Positions 12,225-20,864 of a DNA stretch of 31,356 bases are shown piece by piece (positions within the stretch are counted from its first letter, which is position 1; every line of letters starts with the position of its first letter). The position numbers and the translations under genes are program-made. Origin of the DNA: an uncultured Pelagibacteraceae bacterium (lineage in GTDB: Bacteria; Pseudomonadota; Alphaproteobacteria; Pelagibacterales; Pelagibacteraceae); NCBI GenBank assembly GCA_902602105.1, contig CACKPP010000003.1, forward strand, positions 2,501 through 33,856, read 5' to 3'. A model generated the notes under the pieces. That model was not told the origin of the DNA. It did no database searches and saw nothing but the letters and a program-made list of their open reading frames with translations.

Positions 12225-12289
12225 AGTATTTAAAATATTTATTTAATAGTTATATTAAAAGTTATAAGTAAATAATAGATCAAAAACTA

Positions 12290-14836
12290 ATGTTAAATCC
12301 AATTAACTTCCTCTCAAAATTCATAAAATCTAGCAATCAAAAAGAGCTAGATAGAATAACTAAAATCGTTGCTAAAATTAATCATTTGGAAAAAACTATT
12401 GTGAATTTAAACGATGCAGATTTTCCAAAAAAGACGGAAGAATTTAAAGAACAAATTAAGAATGGAACAAGTCTTGATGATATACTTACAGAGGCCTTTG
12501 CTCTAGTTAGAGAAGCTTCTAAAAGAACTCGAAATGAACGTCATTTTGACGTCCAATTAATTGGTGGGATCGTTTTACATGAAGGTAAAATTGCCGAAAT
12601 GAGAACTGGAGAAGGAAAAACATTAACAATTACTCTTGCTGCATATTTAAATGCTCTTAAAGAAAATGGTGTACATATAGTTACTGTTAACGATTATCTA
12701 GCAAAAAGAGACTCTCAAGAAATGGGTGAAATATTTAATTTTTTAGGTCTTACTTCAGGTTTTATTAATAATGATCAAAATGATTTTGAAAGAAAAAAAA
12801 ATTATGATTGTGATATTACTTACGCCACTAATAGTGAATTAGGATTTGATTATCTAAGAGATAATATGAAATATTCAAAAGATGAGATGGTTCAGAGAGA
12901 GCATTTTTTTTCAATTGTAGATGAAATAGACTCATGTTTAATTGATGAGGCAAGAACTCCGTTGGTAATCTCTGGTGCAGCTGAAGATAAAACAAACAGA
13001 TACCTTGCTATTGATAAGTTAATAAAAAATTTAAATGATAAAGATTATGAGATAGATGAAAAAGATAAAAATATTCTTTTAACTAACGAGGGTATAAATA
13101 ATATTGAAAAAATTTTTACAAATGCGGGGATATTAAAAAATAATAATTTTTACGATCCAGAAAATTTAAGTTTAGTTCACCATGTTAATCAAGCACTTCG
13201 TGCGAACCATTTATTTCAAAAGGGTAAGGATTACATTGTTCAAGATAACAGTCTTAAAATTATTGATGAACTTACGGGTAGAATTCTTGAGGGAAGAAGA
13301 TTTGGAGACGGATTGCACCAAGCACTAGAAGCAAAAGAAAAAATTGATATTCAAGTAGAAAATCAAACCTTGGCATCTATTACATATCAAAATTATTTTA
13401 AACTTTACAAAAAAATTTGTGGTTGCACTGGAACTGCCGCAACAGAGTCAGAAGAATTTTTTGAAATTTATAATTTACCAGTTGTTGTTATACCAACTAA
13501 CAAAAAAATGATTAGAAATGATTATAATGATCAAATTTTTAGGACCGAAGAAGAAAAAAATGAGGCAATTATAAAAAAAATTAATGAATGCAATAAAACA
13601 GGACAGCCACTTTTAGTTTTTACTTCTAGCATCAATAAATCTGAAAAATATTCAAAACTTTTAAAAAAAGAGAATATAAAACATTTGGTCTTAAATGCTA
13701 AAAATCACGAAAATGAAGCAGCAATTATTGCTAATGCAGGAAAGAAAAATTCTGTAATAATTACTACTAGTATTTCCGGAAGAGGAGTTGATATTCAATT
13801 GGGTGGAAAAAAGGGATCTATACCGAATAAAGATCTTGAGGAAAATAAGAAAGAAATTAAATCAATAGGGGGTTTATTTGTTATAGGGACTGAAAGAATG
13901 GAATCTAGAAGAGTTGACAACCAGGCGAGAGGAAGAGCAGGACGTCAAGGAGATGAGGGTAGCTCTATTTTTTATGTAAGTCTTGAAGATGATTTGATGA
14001 GAATTTTTGGATCAGAGTCCATGAACAATATCTTACAAAAATTAGGTCTTAAAGATGGAGAAAGTATTGACCACCCTTGGATAAATAAGGCACTTGAAAG
14101 AGCTCAACAAAAAGTTGAGGCTAGAAACTTTGATATTAGAAAAACACTAATAAAGTTTGATAATGTTCTTAATGATCAAAGACATGTGATTTTTTCGCAA
14201 AGAAAGAATGCAATGAAGAGTGATCAAATATTTGAATATTCAAATGATTTTTTAGGTGAAATCATTGAAGATTTGATAAAATTAAAAATTCTAAAATTAT
14301 CAAATCCCAAAAATATTGAATTTCAAAATAAACTAAAATTAATTATTGGAAAAAATTTAAGTATTTCTGATTTTGAAAATTTAGTTTCTTTGAGTGACAC
14401 AAATTTTAGAAAAAAAATGATGGATATTTTTAAAGAAAAACGTAATGAAAGAGTGAAACTTCTTGGTGAAAATCAGTCTAAAGAAATAGAAAAAAGAGTT
14501 TTTTTACAATCAATAGATTTAAATTGGAAGTCACATATCCAATATTTAGAACAATTGAGACAAGTTATTGGCTTAAGATCTTATGGGCAAAGAGATCCTC
14601 TTATTGAATATAAAAAAGAAGCTTTTGAATTATTTTCAAATTTATTAAATAAGCTTAAAATAGACTTTGTAACAATATTATTGAATTTAAAAGTTATTGA
14701 GTCACCAATTAAAAAAGAAGAAAATTCAGTGAGTCCAAAAATAGATCCTAAATATATTGGAAAAAAAATGAGTAGAAATGAACCTTGTCTATGTGGATCT
14801 GGAAAAAAATTTAAACGTTGTTGTGGAGCTCTATAA
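12290..14836 (+). CDS. secA: Preprotein translocase ATPase SecA
   Basis: The motor ATPase that pushes secretory preproteins through SecYEG. Walker A is MRTGEGKT (104-111), and the Walker B/DEAD-box variant is DEIDSCLIDEARTPL (211-225). The second nucleotide-binding domain carries the TSISGRGVDIQLGG and RVDNQARGRAGRQGD motifs. The C-terminal zinc-binding tail is intact with C833, C835, C844 and C845 (CLCGSGKKFKRCC), a SecB/ribosome contact in other bacteria. At 848 residues it is shorter than E. coli SecA (901), mainly through a reduced linker. It is a single-gene unit with no Shine-Dalgarno sequence. Its stop overlaps the convergent accA by 6 bp. The PPIase gene sometimes found between argJ and secA is not present. 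Confidence 0.98.
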   Translation: MLNPINFLSKFIKSSNQKELDRITKIVAKINHLEKTIVNLNDADFPKKTEEFKEQIKNGTSLDDILTEAFALVREASKRTRNERHFDVQLIGGIVLHEGKIAEMRTGEGKTLTITLAAYLNALKENGVHIVTVNDYLAKRDSQEMGEIFNFLGLTSGFINNDQNDFERKKNYDCDITYATNSELGFDYLRDNMKYSKDEMVQREHFFSIVDEIDSCLIDEARTPLVISGAAEDKTNRYLAIDKLIKNLNDKDYEIDEKDKNILLTNEGINNIEKIFTNAGILKNNNFYDPENLSLVHHVNQALRANHLFQKGKDYIVQDNSLKIIDELTGRILEGRRFGDGLHQALEAKEKIDIQVENQTLASITYQNYFKLYKKICGCTGTAATESEEFFEIYNLPVVVIPTNKKMIRNDYNDQIFRTEEEKNEAIIKKINECNKTGQPLLVFTSSINKSEKYSKLLKKENIKHLVLNAKNHENEAAIIANAGKKNSVIITTSISGRGVDIQLGGKKGSIPNKDLEENKKEIKSIGGLFVIGTERMESRRVDNQARGRAGRQGDEGSSIFYVSLEDDLMRIFGSESMNNILQKLGLKDGESIDHPWINKALERAQQKVEARNFDIRKTLIKFDNVLNDQRHVIFSQRKNAMKSDQIFEYSNDFLGEIIEDLIKLKILKLSNPKNIEFQNKLKLIIGKNLSISDFENLVSLSDTNFRKKMMDIFKEKRNERVKLLGENQSKEIEKRVFLQSIDLNWKSHIQYLEQLRQVIGLRSYGQRDPLIEYKKEAFELFSNLLNKLKIDFVTILLNLKVIESPIKKEENSVSPKIDPKYIGKKMSRNEPCLCGSGKKFKRCCGAL

Positions 14837-15928
14837 ATAAATAAATGCTATAATAGAGAAAATTGATATTAACCCAATTGCTGTAATTAATACTTTTTTA
14901 TATTTTAAAATTTTTTCAAAATTTATTTGTTTGGTCTCTAAAGAACTCAAATCTTCTAAATTATTAATAAATCCTTTTGTTCTTCCTATTTTTAAAAATT
15001 TATTTTTTCTGTCATTAAAGATTTCTTCACCTGACATGTTTGAAAAGCTTTCTAAATTTTTTTTTAAAGAATTTTTGATATTATTAAGAATTAAGTTTTT
15101 ATCTCTATGAGCTCCACCTGTTGGTTCTTTTATAATTTCATCAATAATTTGAAGTTCTAATAAATCATTTGCTGAAAGTTTCATGGCTTTTGCAGCATCA
15201 AGCATTTTTTTTGGATCTCTCCATAATATTGTGGCACACCCTTCTGGAGATATTACTGAATATATAGCATTTTCTAACATTAAAACTTTACTTGAAGATG
15301 CTAAAGCAATAGCCCCACCTGATCCTCCCTCACCAATTATAATAGCTAAAGTTGGAACTTTTAATTTCATGCAGCATTCAATTGATTTTGCAATCGCCTC
15401 CGCTTGGCCTCTTTCTTCTGCACCAACACCTGGATAAGCTCCAGGAGTATCTATAAATGAAATTATTGGAATTTTAAATTTATTTGCTAAATTCATCAAA
15501 CGTATTGTTTTTCTATAACCTTCAGGTCTCATCATTCCAAAATTTCTCTCAATTCTACTATCTAAGTCATCGCCTTTTTCCTGACCTATAACCAATACAG
15601 ACTGACCATTAAATTTTGCAAAACCTGTGAGAACTGATCTATCTTCACCATAATATCTATCTCCAGATAGTGAAATAAAATCTTCAAATAAATTATCTAT
15701 AAAAAATTTTGATTTAGGCCTATCCTCATGTCTTGCAACCAGTGTTGTTTCCCATGGATCTAGATTAGAATAAATAGATTTCAATTTTTCATCTAACTCA
15801 CTTTGTATTTTGGTAATTTTTTGAGTATCAACTTCTGAAAGGCCACTTTGGTTGTATGGATCTTTAAGTTTTTCTATTTCAATCTCTAGGTCTTTTATTT
15901 CAGATTCAAAATTAAGATAGTTTTTCAT
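14831..15928 (-). CDS. accA: Acetyl-CoA carboxylase carboxyltransferase alpha subunit, with C-terminal membrane helix
   Basis: The alpha half of the carboxyltransferase that makes malonyl-CoA for fatty-acid synthesis, working with AccD. Family landmarks include ETTLVARHEDRPKS (about 60-73), the core FIDTPGAYPGVGAEERGQAE, GEGGSGGAIAL, and ISPEGCATILWRD with the TGGAHRD segment. The family's usual end corresponds to residue 316 (FLKIGR). Here 49 residues follow: a polar linker, then KKVLITAIGLISIFSIIAFIYL, a convincing single transmembrane helix ending at the C-terminus. Canonical AccA is about 316-320 residues and soluble. The extension's codons run to the overlap with the secA stop. The core function is certain; the meaning of the tail is not. 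Confidence 0.96.
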   Translation of the reverse strand: MKNYLNFESEIKDLEIEIEKLKDPYNQSGLSEVDTQKITKIQSELDEKLKSIYSNLDPWETTLVARHEDRPKSKFFIDNLFEDFISLSGDRYYGEDRSVLTGFAKFNGQSVLVIGQEKGDDLDSRIERNFGMMRPEGYRKTIRLMNLANKFKIPIISFIDTPGAYPGVGAEERGQAEAIAKSIECCMKLKVPTLAIIIGEGGSGGAIALASSSKVLMLENAIYSVISPEGCATILWRDPKKMLDAAKAMKLSANDLLELQIIDEIIKEPTGGAHRDKNLILNNIKNSLKKNLESFSNMSGEEIFNDRKNKFLKIGRTKGFINNLEDLSSLETKQINFEKILKYKKVLITAIGLISIFSIIAFIYL

Positions 15929-15993
15929 TTAAATTATTTAATATATATAATTATTAAAAAAGACCATATAATGTCAATGCTTCTATTAATCAA

Positions 15994-16022
15994 TTGACTT
16001 CATTTTACAGTGGTTTTAGAAA
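15994..16022 (+). promoter_or_regulatory. glcB: Probable glcB promoter, leaderless start
   Basis: TTGACT (15994-15999), a 17-bp spacer, and TAGAAA (16017-16022) form a promoter whose predicted start falls at or next to the glcB ATG at 16030. A consensus TATAAT at 15967-15972 without a good -35 is an alternative that would give a roughly 50-nt leader. The TTG inside the -35 also opens the reading frame, but that 12-codon extension is better read as promoter. Confidence 0.4.
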
Positions 16023-16029
16023 AGCAATA

Positions 16030-18189
16030 ATGCAAAAAAACTATCAAATTGTAAATAATTTAAAAGTCTCAAAAAAATTATTATCTTTTGTTAACGACGA
16101 ACTATTAAAAGATACTGGTATTTCAACAGAAAAATTTTGGTCTGGTTTTGATAAGGCTGTCCATGAACTAGCTCCTAAGAATAAAGAACTGATAAATATT
16201 AGACAAGAATTACAAAAAAAAATTGATGCTTGGCATATTAAAAATAAAGGTAATAAAATCGAGATTAAAACATATAAAAAATTTTTGAAAGAAATTGGTT
16301 ATCTTAAAGAAGAAGGTCCAGATTTTAAAATTGAAACAGATAATGTAGATAATGAAATAAAAAAAATTGCTGGACCACAATTAGTAGTTCCAATAATGAA
16401 TGCTAGATATACACTTAATGCAGCTAATGCTCGTTGGGTAAGTTTATACGATAGTTTGTACGGAACAAATATAATTGAGTCTGAAGAAGGAGGCAGTGAA
16501 AGGTATGATCCTCTCCGTGGACAAGAGGTAATAAAATATGTGAGGGAATTTTTCGATAAATATATTCCTATTAATGGAACAAGTTGGAAAAATATTGCAG
16601 GATTAAAAATAGTTAATAAAGATTTGATAATCTTAAAAGATGATTATGAATACTGCCTCAAAGATAAAACTAAATTTGTAGGACACAGGGGGGACTCAAG
16701 TAAACCTGCTGCAGTGATAATCAAAAATAATAATCTTCATTTTGAAATAATAATTAATCCAAGAGCGTTTAGTGCTGCTCATGATATTGCTGGAATAAGT
16801 GATGTTATAGCTGAGTCAGCTTTAACTACGATCTGTGACAATGAAGATAGTGTAGCCGCTGTAGATTCTGAAGACAAGATTGCTTGTTACAAAAATTGGC
16901 TTGGATTAATGAAAGGTGATTTAAAAATTCAATTTGAAAAAAATGGAAAAAACTTGGAGAGAAAACTAAATCCTGACCGTAGTTATATTTCAAATGAAGG
17001 CAAGGGTTTAAAATTAAAAGGAAGAAGTTTGTTGCTCATAAGAAACGTTGGTCATTTAATGACAAATTCTGCAATACTTTTAAAAGATGGTAACGAAATT
17101 CCAGAGGGTATTATGGATGCTTTTATCACAACAGCTGCTGCTCTTCATGATTTAAAAAATAAAAAAAATTCAATAAAAGGCTCAATTTATATAGTTAAAC
17201 CAAAAATGCATGGTCCAGATGAAACTGCCTTCACTGATTTAATTTTTACTAAAGTTGAAGAAATATTAGGGTTAAAAAAATATACTTGTAAAATTGGAAT
17301 AATGGATGAAGAAAGAAGGACATCAGCAAACCTTAAAGAATGTATTAGAACGCTAAAAAATAGAGTTTTTTTTATTAATACTGGCTTCCTAGATAGAACT
17401 GGAGATGAAATGCACACTTCAATGGAAGCAGGACCAATGATTAAAAAAGGAGAGATGAAATCTTCTAAATGGATAAATGCATACGAAAATAACAATGTAG
17501 ATATTGGTCTAAAATGTGGTTTTTCAGGAAAAGCTCAAATTGGAAAAGGAATGTGGGCAATGCCAGATAAGATGAAAGAAATGATGAAAGATAAAATTAA
17601 TCATCTAAAAGCAGGTGCTAACTGCGCATGGGTACCCTCACCTACTGCTGCTTCTCTACACGCACTTCACTATCATCAGATAGATATATTCGAAGAACAA
17701 AAAAAAATTATAAACCGAGAAAAAGCAAAACTTGATGATCTTTTAAATATACCTATCGCAGATAGACCTAATTGGTCAGTTGATGAAATTAATACTGAAA
17801 TTTCAAATTCAGCGCAAACATTGCTTGGGTATGTGGTTCGATGGATTGATCAAGGGGTTGGATGCTCAAAAGTTCCTGATATTAATAATATTGGTCTTAT
17901 GGAGGATAGAGCCACATTAAGAATTTCATCTCAACATATTGCAAACTGGATACATCACGGAATAACTACTAAAATTCAAGTTATTGAAATTTTAAAAGAA
18001 ATGGCAAAGATTGTTGATAAACAAAATGAAGGAGACAAAGACTATATTAAAATGAGCAATAATTATGAAAATTCTTTAGCATTTAATACAGCATGCGATT
18101 TAGTTTTCAAAGGTAAAGAGCAACCATCTGGATACACTGAACCTTTATTGCATTTTAATAGAATTAAAAAAAAATCTAATCAGAATTAG
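16030..18189 (+). CDS. glcB: Malate synthase G
   Basis: Condenses glyoxylate with acetyl-CoA to malate, the second step of the glyoxylate bypass. Form-G landmarks are present from the N-terminal FVNDELLKDTGISTEKFWSG, through NARWVSLYDSLYGT, RGRSLLLIRNVGHLM-type and KPKMHGPDETAF segments, to the active-site IMDEERRTSANLKE and FINTGFLDRTGDEMHTSM. From this ATG the protein is 719 residues, close to E. coli GlcB (723). The frame is open up to a TTG at 15994, but the extra 12 residues have no counterpart in the family as I know it. It is divergent from accA and overlaps the convergent recR by 14 bp. SAR11 malate synthase has been reported to be controlled by a glycine riboswitch (Tripp et al.), and no such element is visible here. 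Confidence 0.96.
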   Translation: MQKNYQIVNNLKVSKKLLSFVNDELLKDTGISTEKFWSGFDKAVHELAPKNKELINIRQELQKKIDAWHIKNKGNKIEIKTYKKFLKEIGYLKEEGPDFKIETDNVDNEIKKIAGPQLVVPIMNARYTLNAANARWVSLYDSLYGTNIIESEEGGSERYDPLRGQEVIKYVREFFDKYIPINGTSWKNIAGLKIVNKDLIILKDDYEYCLKDKTKFVGHRGDSSKPAAVIIKNNNLHFEIIINPRAFSAAHDIAGISDVIAESALTTICDNEDSVAAVDSEDKIACYKNWLGLMKGDLKIQFEKNGKNLERKLNPDRSYISNEGKGLKLKGRSLLLIRNVGHLMTNSAILLKDGNEIPEGIMDAFITTAAALHDLKNKKNSIKGSIYIVKPKMHGPDETAFTDLIFTKVEEILGLKKYTCKIGIMDEERRTSANLKECIRTLKNRVFFINTGFLDRTGDEMHTSMEAGPMIKKGEMKSSKWINAYENNNVDIGLKCGFSGKAQIGKGMWAMPDKMKEMMKDKINHLKAGANCAWVPSPTAASLHALHYHQIDIFEEQKKIINREKAKLDDLLNIPIADRPNWSVDEINTEISNSAQTLLGYVVRWIDQGVGCSKVPDINNIGLMEDRATLRISSQHIANWIHHGITTKIQVIEILKEMAKIVDKQNEGDKDYIKMSNNYENSLAFNTACDLVFKGKEQPSGYTEPLLHFNRIKKKSNQN

Positions 18190-18793
18190 AATTTAGTTTA
18201 GACCTATTTTTAAAAGCAGAAAATAAAGTTCCATCATCTAAATTTTCTATTTCTCCACCAACTGGTAAACCTTGAGCCAATTTGGTAACTTTAACCTTAG
18301 AATTTTTTAAACTGTCTTCAATATAATACGCCGTTGTTTGTCCCTCAACTGTTGCACTAGTTGCTAAAATTACTTCTTCAATATTCTCTCTATTAACTCT
18401 CTCAACTAAAGAATTTACTAAAAGATCTTCTTTCCTCTGACCTACAGAAGAAATTGTACCACCTAGAATGTGGAAATATCCCTGATAAATACTGGAACTT
18501 TCTATGCTCCATTGATCTGATATATTTTCAACTACACAAATTTTATCATATTTTTTTCCAATTATTTTACAATTGTCATATTTACATTCGATGGAAGAGG
18601 ATTTTAATAATCCACAAATTTTACATCTAGAAATATTTTTGTATACCATGGCTAATGCACTAGCCATTGGTTTCACTAATTCTTCGCGATTATTAATTAA
18701 TTTTAAAACAATTCTTTTAGCTGATTTAGGTCCCAAGCCTGGAAGTTTGGAAATTAATTTTATAAGCTCTTCAATCTCGCTAATGTTTTGCAT
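18176..18793 (-). CDS. recR: Recombination mediator RecR
   Basis: Works with RecO (and RecF) to load RecA at single-stranded gaps. The N-terminal helix-hairpin-helix lies at about 13-28 (LISKLPGLGPKSAKRI). The zinc finger has C57, C60, C70 and C75. The Toprim domain starts at KICVVEN (about 84-90), and the C-terminal Walker-like part includes ATSATVEGQTTAYYIEDSL and LAQGLPVGGEIENLD. The 205-residue length is normal. It is the last gene of dnaX-ybaB-recR, an arrangement conserved across many bacteria, and its start directly follows the ybaB stop. Confidence 0.97.
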   Translation of the reverse strand: MQNISEIEELIKLISKLPGLGPKSAKRIVLKLINNREELVKPMASALAMVYKNISRCKICGLLKSSSIECKYDNCKIIGKKYDKICVVENISDQWSIESSSIYQGYFHILGGTISSVGQRKEDLLVNSLVERVNRENIEEVILATSATVEGQTTAYYIEDSLKNSKVKVTKLAQGLPVGGEIENLDDGTLFSAFKNRSKLNSNSD

Positions 18794-19114
18794 TTATTTT
18801 ATGGGCCATTTAAAACCAGGTATTCCAAAACCTCCTGTTGCTTTAGAAATTTCCTCATTAGTTTTATCTTTAAGTTGAGCTTTCGCGTTATTATGAGCTG
18901 CAACAATTAAATCTTCAACAATCGATTTATGCTCTTTTAGTATCTCACCTGAAATTTCGATTTTTTGCATTTCTCCTTCACCATCTAAAATAACTTTTAC
19001 TGAATTGGAGCCAGAAACGCCTTCAACTTTTATCTTTTTAATATTCTCTTGGCTTTCTTTCATTTTAGCCTCAAGTTCTTTTGCCTTATCTAATATTTTA
19101 CTAAAATCAGTCAA
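18794..19114 (-). CDS. ybaB: YbaB/EbfC family nucleoid-associated protein
   Basis: A small DNA-binding dimer of the YbaB/EbfC family. It has an N-terminal coiled helix rich in Lys/Glu (about 1-30, ILDKAKELEAKMKESQENI), then beta strands (VEGVSGSNSVKVILDGEGEM), then the helix IVEDLIVAAHNNAKAQLKDK, and ends GIPGFKWP. At 106 residues it has the usual size. The start is TTG at 19114, supported by a good AGAGGA Shine-Dalgarno sequence about 5 nt upstream inside the end of dnaX, so the two genes are directly coupled. Its role beside dnaX and recR is inferred to be in replication/repair or chromosome organisation. Confidence 0.94.
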   Translation of the reverse strand: MTDFSKILDKAKELEAKMKESQENIKKIKVEGVSGSNSVKVILDGEGEMQKIEISGEILKEHKSIVEDLIVAAHNNAKAQLKDKTNEEISKATGGFGIPGFKWPIK

Positions 19115-20761
19115 TTATTCCTCTTGTTCTTTTTTTAAAGTTACATCTTCTAAATTAGCATCTGGAAATTTTTCTAAAACACTTTTGTATAACTGAGTAT
19201 CTTTAGCTTTTTTAATAATATCTATTTTTTTGTTATACTCTTTTTCTTTAACTGATATTTCACCTTTGATTTTACTAAAAGTAATAATCCATCTTTGCCC
19301 AGTCCACTCGAAAAGTTTCAAAGATAAATCTTTTACAAAGTTTTTATCAAGATTATCATTAAAAGATATTTCAATTCTATTCTTTTCAAAACTAACAAGA
19401 TTCACATTTTTTTCTAGTTCATACTTAAGTTTCAATTCTTTATTTTCTGTACAAACAATCAAAAGTTGATTGAAAGAGCTAATAATATTTTCATCAGTAG
19501 ATTTAAGCTCTGATTGAGACTCATGTTTAATTTCTTTTTCTTGAACTACATTTTTTATTTGATCAACAGAATCGATCTTTAAATCTGGAATTGTATCTTT
19601 TTTTTTTATTGAGTCTGAAAAATTATCTTTATTTGTAATTTCACTTTCAGGCTTTAGTGAACTAAGATACATCAATTTTATCAAAAACATTTCAATTAAC
19701 AAATTCTGGTTGGAAACAATATCTAATTCTTCTAATGTTCTCATTGTTGATTGCCAAAATAATATTAATACCTTGTTATCTATGTTGTTTGATATTTCTT
19801 TAATTTTTAAAAATTCCTCATCATTTAGTCCAAAGTTTGTACTTTCTAATGTCAATGAATTGATATTTTTAAAATAATAAACTAATTCTAAAAAGTCATT
19901 TATAAAAACCTTTGGTTCTATACCTTGATCATATATTTTTTTGTAACTCTCTATTACCTTTGTTTCTTCACCCTGTAAAATTAGGTTGAACATATCTATT
20001 AATTGAGATTTATCAAAATGACCAAAAACTTTTTGAGCTGTATTAAGATCTAATTCTTTTCCATTATCTAAACTTAAAAGCCCTCTATCAAGTAATGATA
20101 ATGCATCTCTTACAGAACCCTCAGAAATTTTTACAATTAATTTGATTGCCTCATCTGAAACATTGCCTTTTTCTTTATCCTTTACCTTTTTAATAAAATC
20201 AAATAATTCAGATGACTTTATTCTTGATAAATCAAATCTTTGGCATCTAGATAAAATTGTTACAGGAACTTTTTTAATCTCTGTGGTTGCTAGTATAAAC
20301 TTAAGATATTCTGGTGGTTCTTCTAAAATTTTAAGAAGAGCATTAAATGCTGCAGTTGATATTTGATGTACTTCGTCAATTATAAAAATTTTAAATTTTG
20401 ATGATGTTGGTCTATACCTTGATAGCTCAATGAGATCTCTAATATCGTTAATAGAAGTTTTGTCGGCCCCATTCAACTCAAGGACATCTATATGATTTGA
20501 ATTAGTTATTGCTTCACAATTTTCACACAATTTTTCTTTACATAATTTTTCAATACTATTTGAACAGTTCAGTGATTTAGCAACTATTCTTGCTATTGTT
20601 GTCTTGCCCACTCCTCTAATGCCTGTAAATAAATAAGCATTAGGTGTTTTATTTGCTTTAATTGAATTAACTATTGTCTCTGCAACAACATTTTGACCAA
20701 TCAAATCATCAAATGATTGGGGCCTATATTTTAAAGCAAGAACTTTAGAGTTTTTATTCAT
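19115..20761 (-). CDS. dnaX: DNA polymerase III tau (and possibly gamma) subunit
   Basis: The clamp-loader ATPase of the replicase. Walker A is GIRGVGKT (47-54), the zinc cysteines are C66, C74, C79 and C82, and Walker B is DEVH (129-132). The sensor-1 SRC motif follows in ILSRCQRFD. Domain III ends around residue 370, and the charged linker and tau-specific C-terminal domain follow, to 548. An A10 tract encoding K386-K388 lies exactly at this junction. A slip by one base in either direction would end the protein at about 393 or 399 residues, a gamma-like product. The gene starts 14 nt after the SRP RNA with a strong AAGGA at 20769-20773, 7 nt from the ATG. It heads dnaX-ybaB-recR. Confidence 0.97.
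   Translation of the reverse strand: MNKNSKVLALKYRPQSFDDLIGQNVVAETIVNSIKANKTPNAYLFTGIRGVGKTTIARIVAKSLNCSNSIEKLCKEKLCENCEAITNSNHIDVLELNGADKTSINDIRDLIELSRYRPTSSKFKIFIIDEVHQISTAAFNALLKILEEPPEYLKFILATTEIKKVPVTILSRCQRFDLSRIKSSELFDFIKKVKDKEKGNVSDEAIKLIVKISEGSVRDALSLLDRGLLSLDNGKELDLNTAQKVFGHFDKSQLIDMFNLILQGEETKVIESYKKIYDQGIEPKVFINDFLELVYYFKNINSLTLESTNFGLNDEEFLKIKEISNNIDNKVLILFWQSTMRTLEELDIVSNQNLLIEMFLIKLMYLSSLKPESEITNKDNFSDSIKKKDTIPDLKIDSVDQIKNVVQEKEIKHESQSELKSTDENIISSFNQLLIVCTENKELKLKYELEKNVNLVSFEKNRIEISFNDNLDKNFVKDLSLKLFEWTGQRWIITFSKIKGEISVKEKEYNKKIDIIKKAKDTQLYKSVLEKFPDANLEDVTLKKEQEE
19598..19607 (-). promoter_or_regulatory. dnaX: A10 slippage tract in dnaX
   Basis: Ten adenines on the coding strand run from the third base of codon 385 through codon 388, followed by G. 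Adding one A (or a -1 ribosomal slip) reaches a TGA after 12 codons. Losing one A reaches a TAA after 6. T. thermophilus dnaX uses a similar A tract for transcriptional slippage, and E. coli uses AAAAAAG for -1 frameshifting. Slippage here is inferred. Confidence 0.4.
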
Positions 20762-20774
20762 TTTTAAATCCTTA

Positions 20775-20858
20775 GGAGACTAGAACCTGAATTACTGTCT
20801 TTACGACTGCTTCCGTTAAGATCTGGTCGGGTTCAAGCAGCACCCACCTCTAGCCTCC
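20775..20858 (-). ncRNA. ffs: Signal recognition particle RNA (small bacterial, 4.5S type)
   Basis: On the minus strand the conserved Ffh-binding segment is readable as GACCAGATC, TTAAC, then GGAAGCAG. This is the helix 8 region that in E. coli reads CAGGTC, CGGAAG, GAAGCAG. The ends pair as GGAGGCTAGA with TCTAGTCTCC, closing a single rod of about 84 nt. The apical loop reads UAAC instead of GGAA, which fits the URRC class I recall for SRP RNAs. A TATAAT (20865-20870) sits 6 nt before the predicted 5' end. The gene lies between pheA and dnaX, and its 3' end is 14 nt from the dnaX start with no terminator between them. Confidence 0.88.
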
Positions 20859-20864
20859 AAAACT

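Noticed and set aside
15994..16029. TTG at 15994 as the glcB start, adding 12 residues
   Set aside because: The TTG is part of a good -35 hexamer, the added residues have no counterpart in malate synthase G as I know it, and the ATG at 16030 gives the normal length.
15929..16029. Glycine riboswitch upstream of glcB, expected from SAR11 literature
   Set aside because: No aptamer core blocks are visible and only about 100 bp are available, so I do not annotate one.
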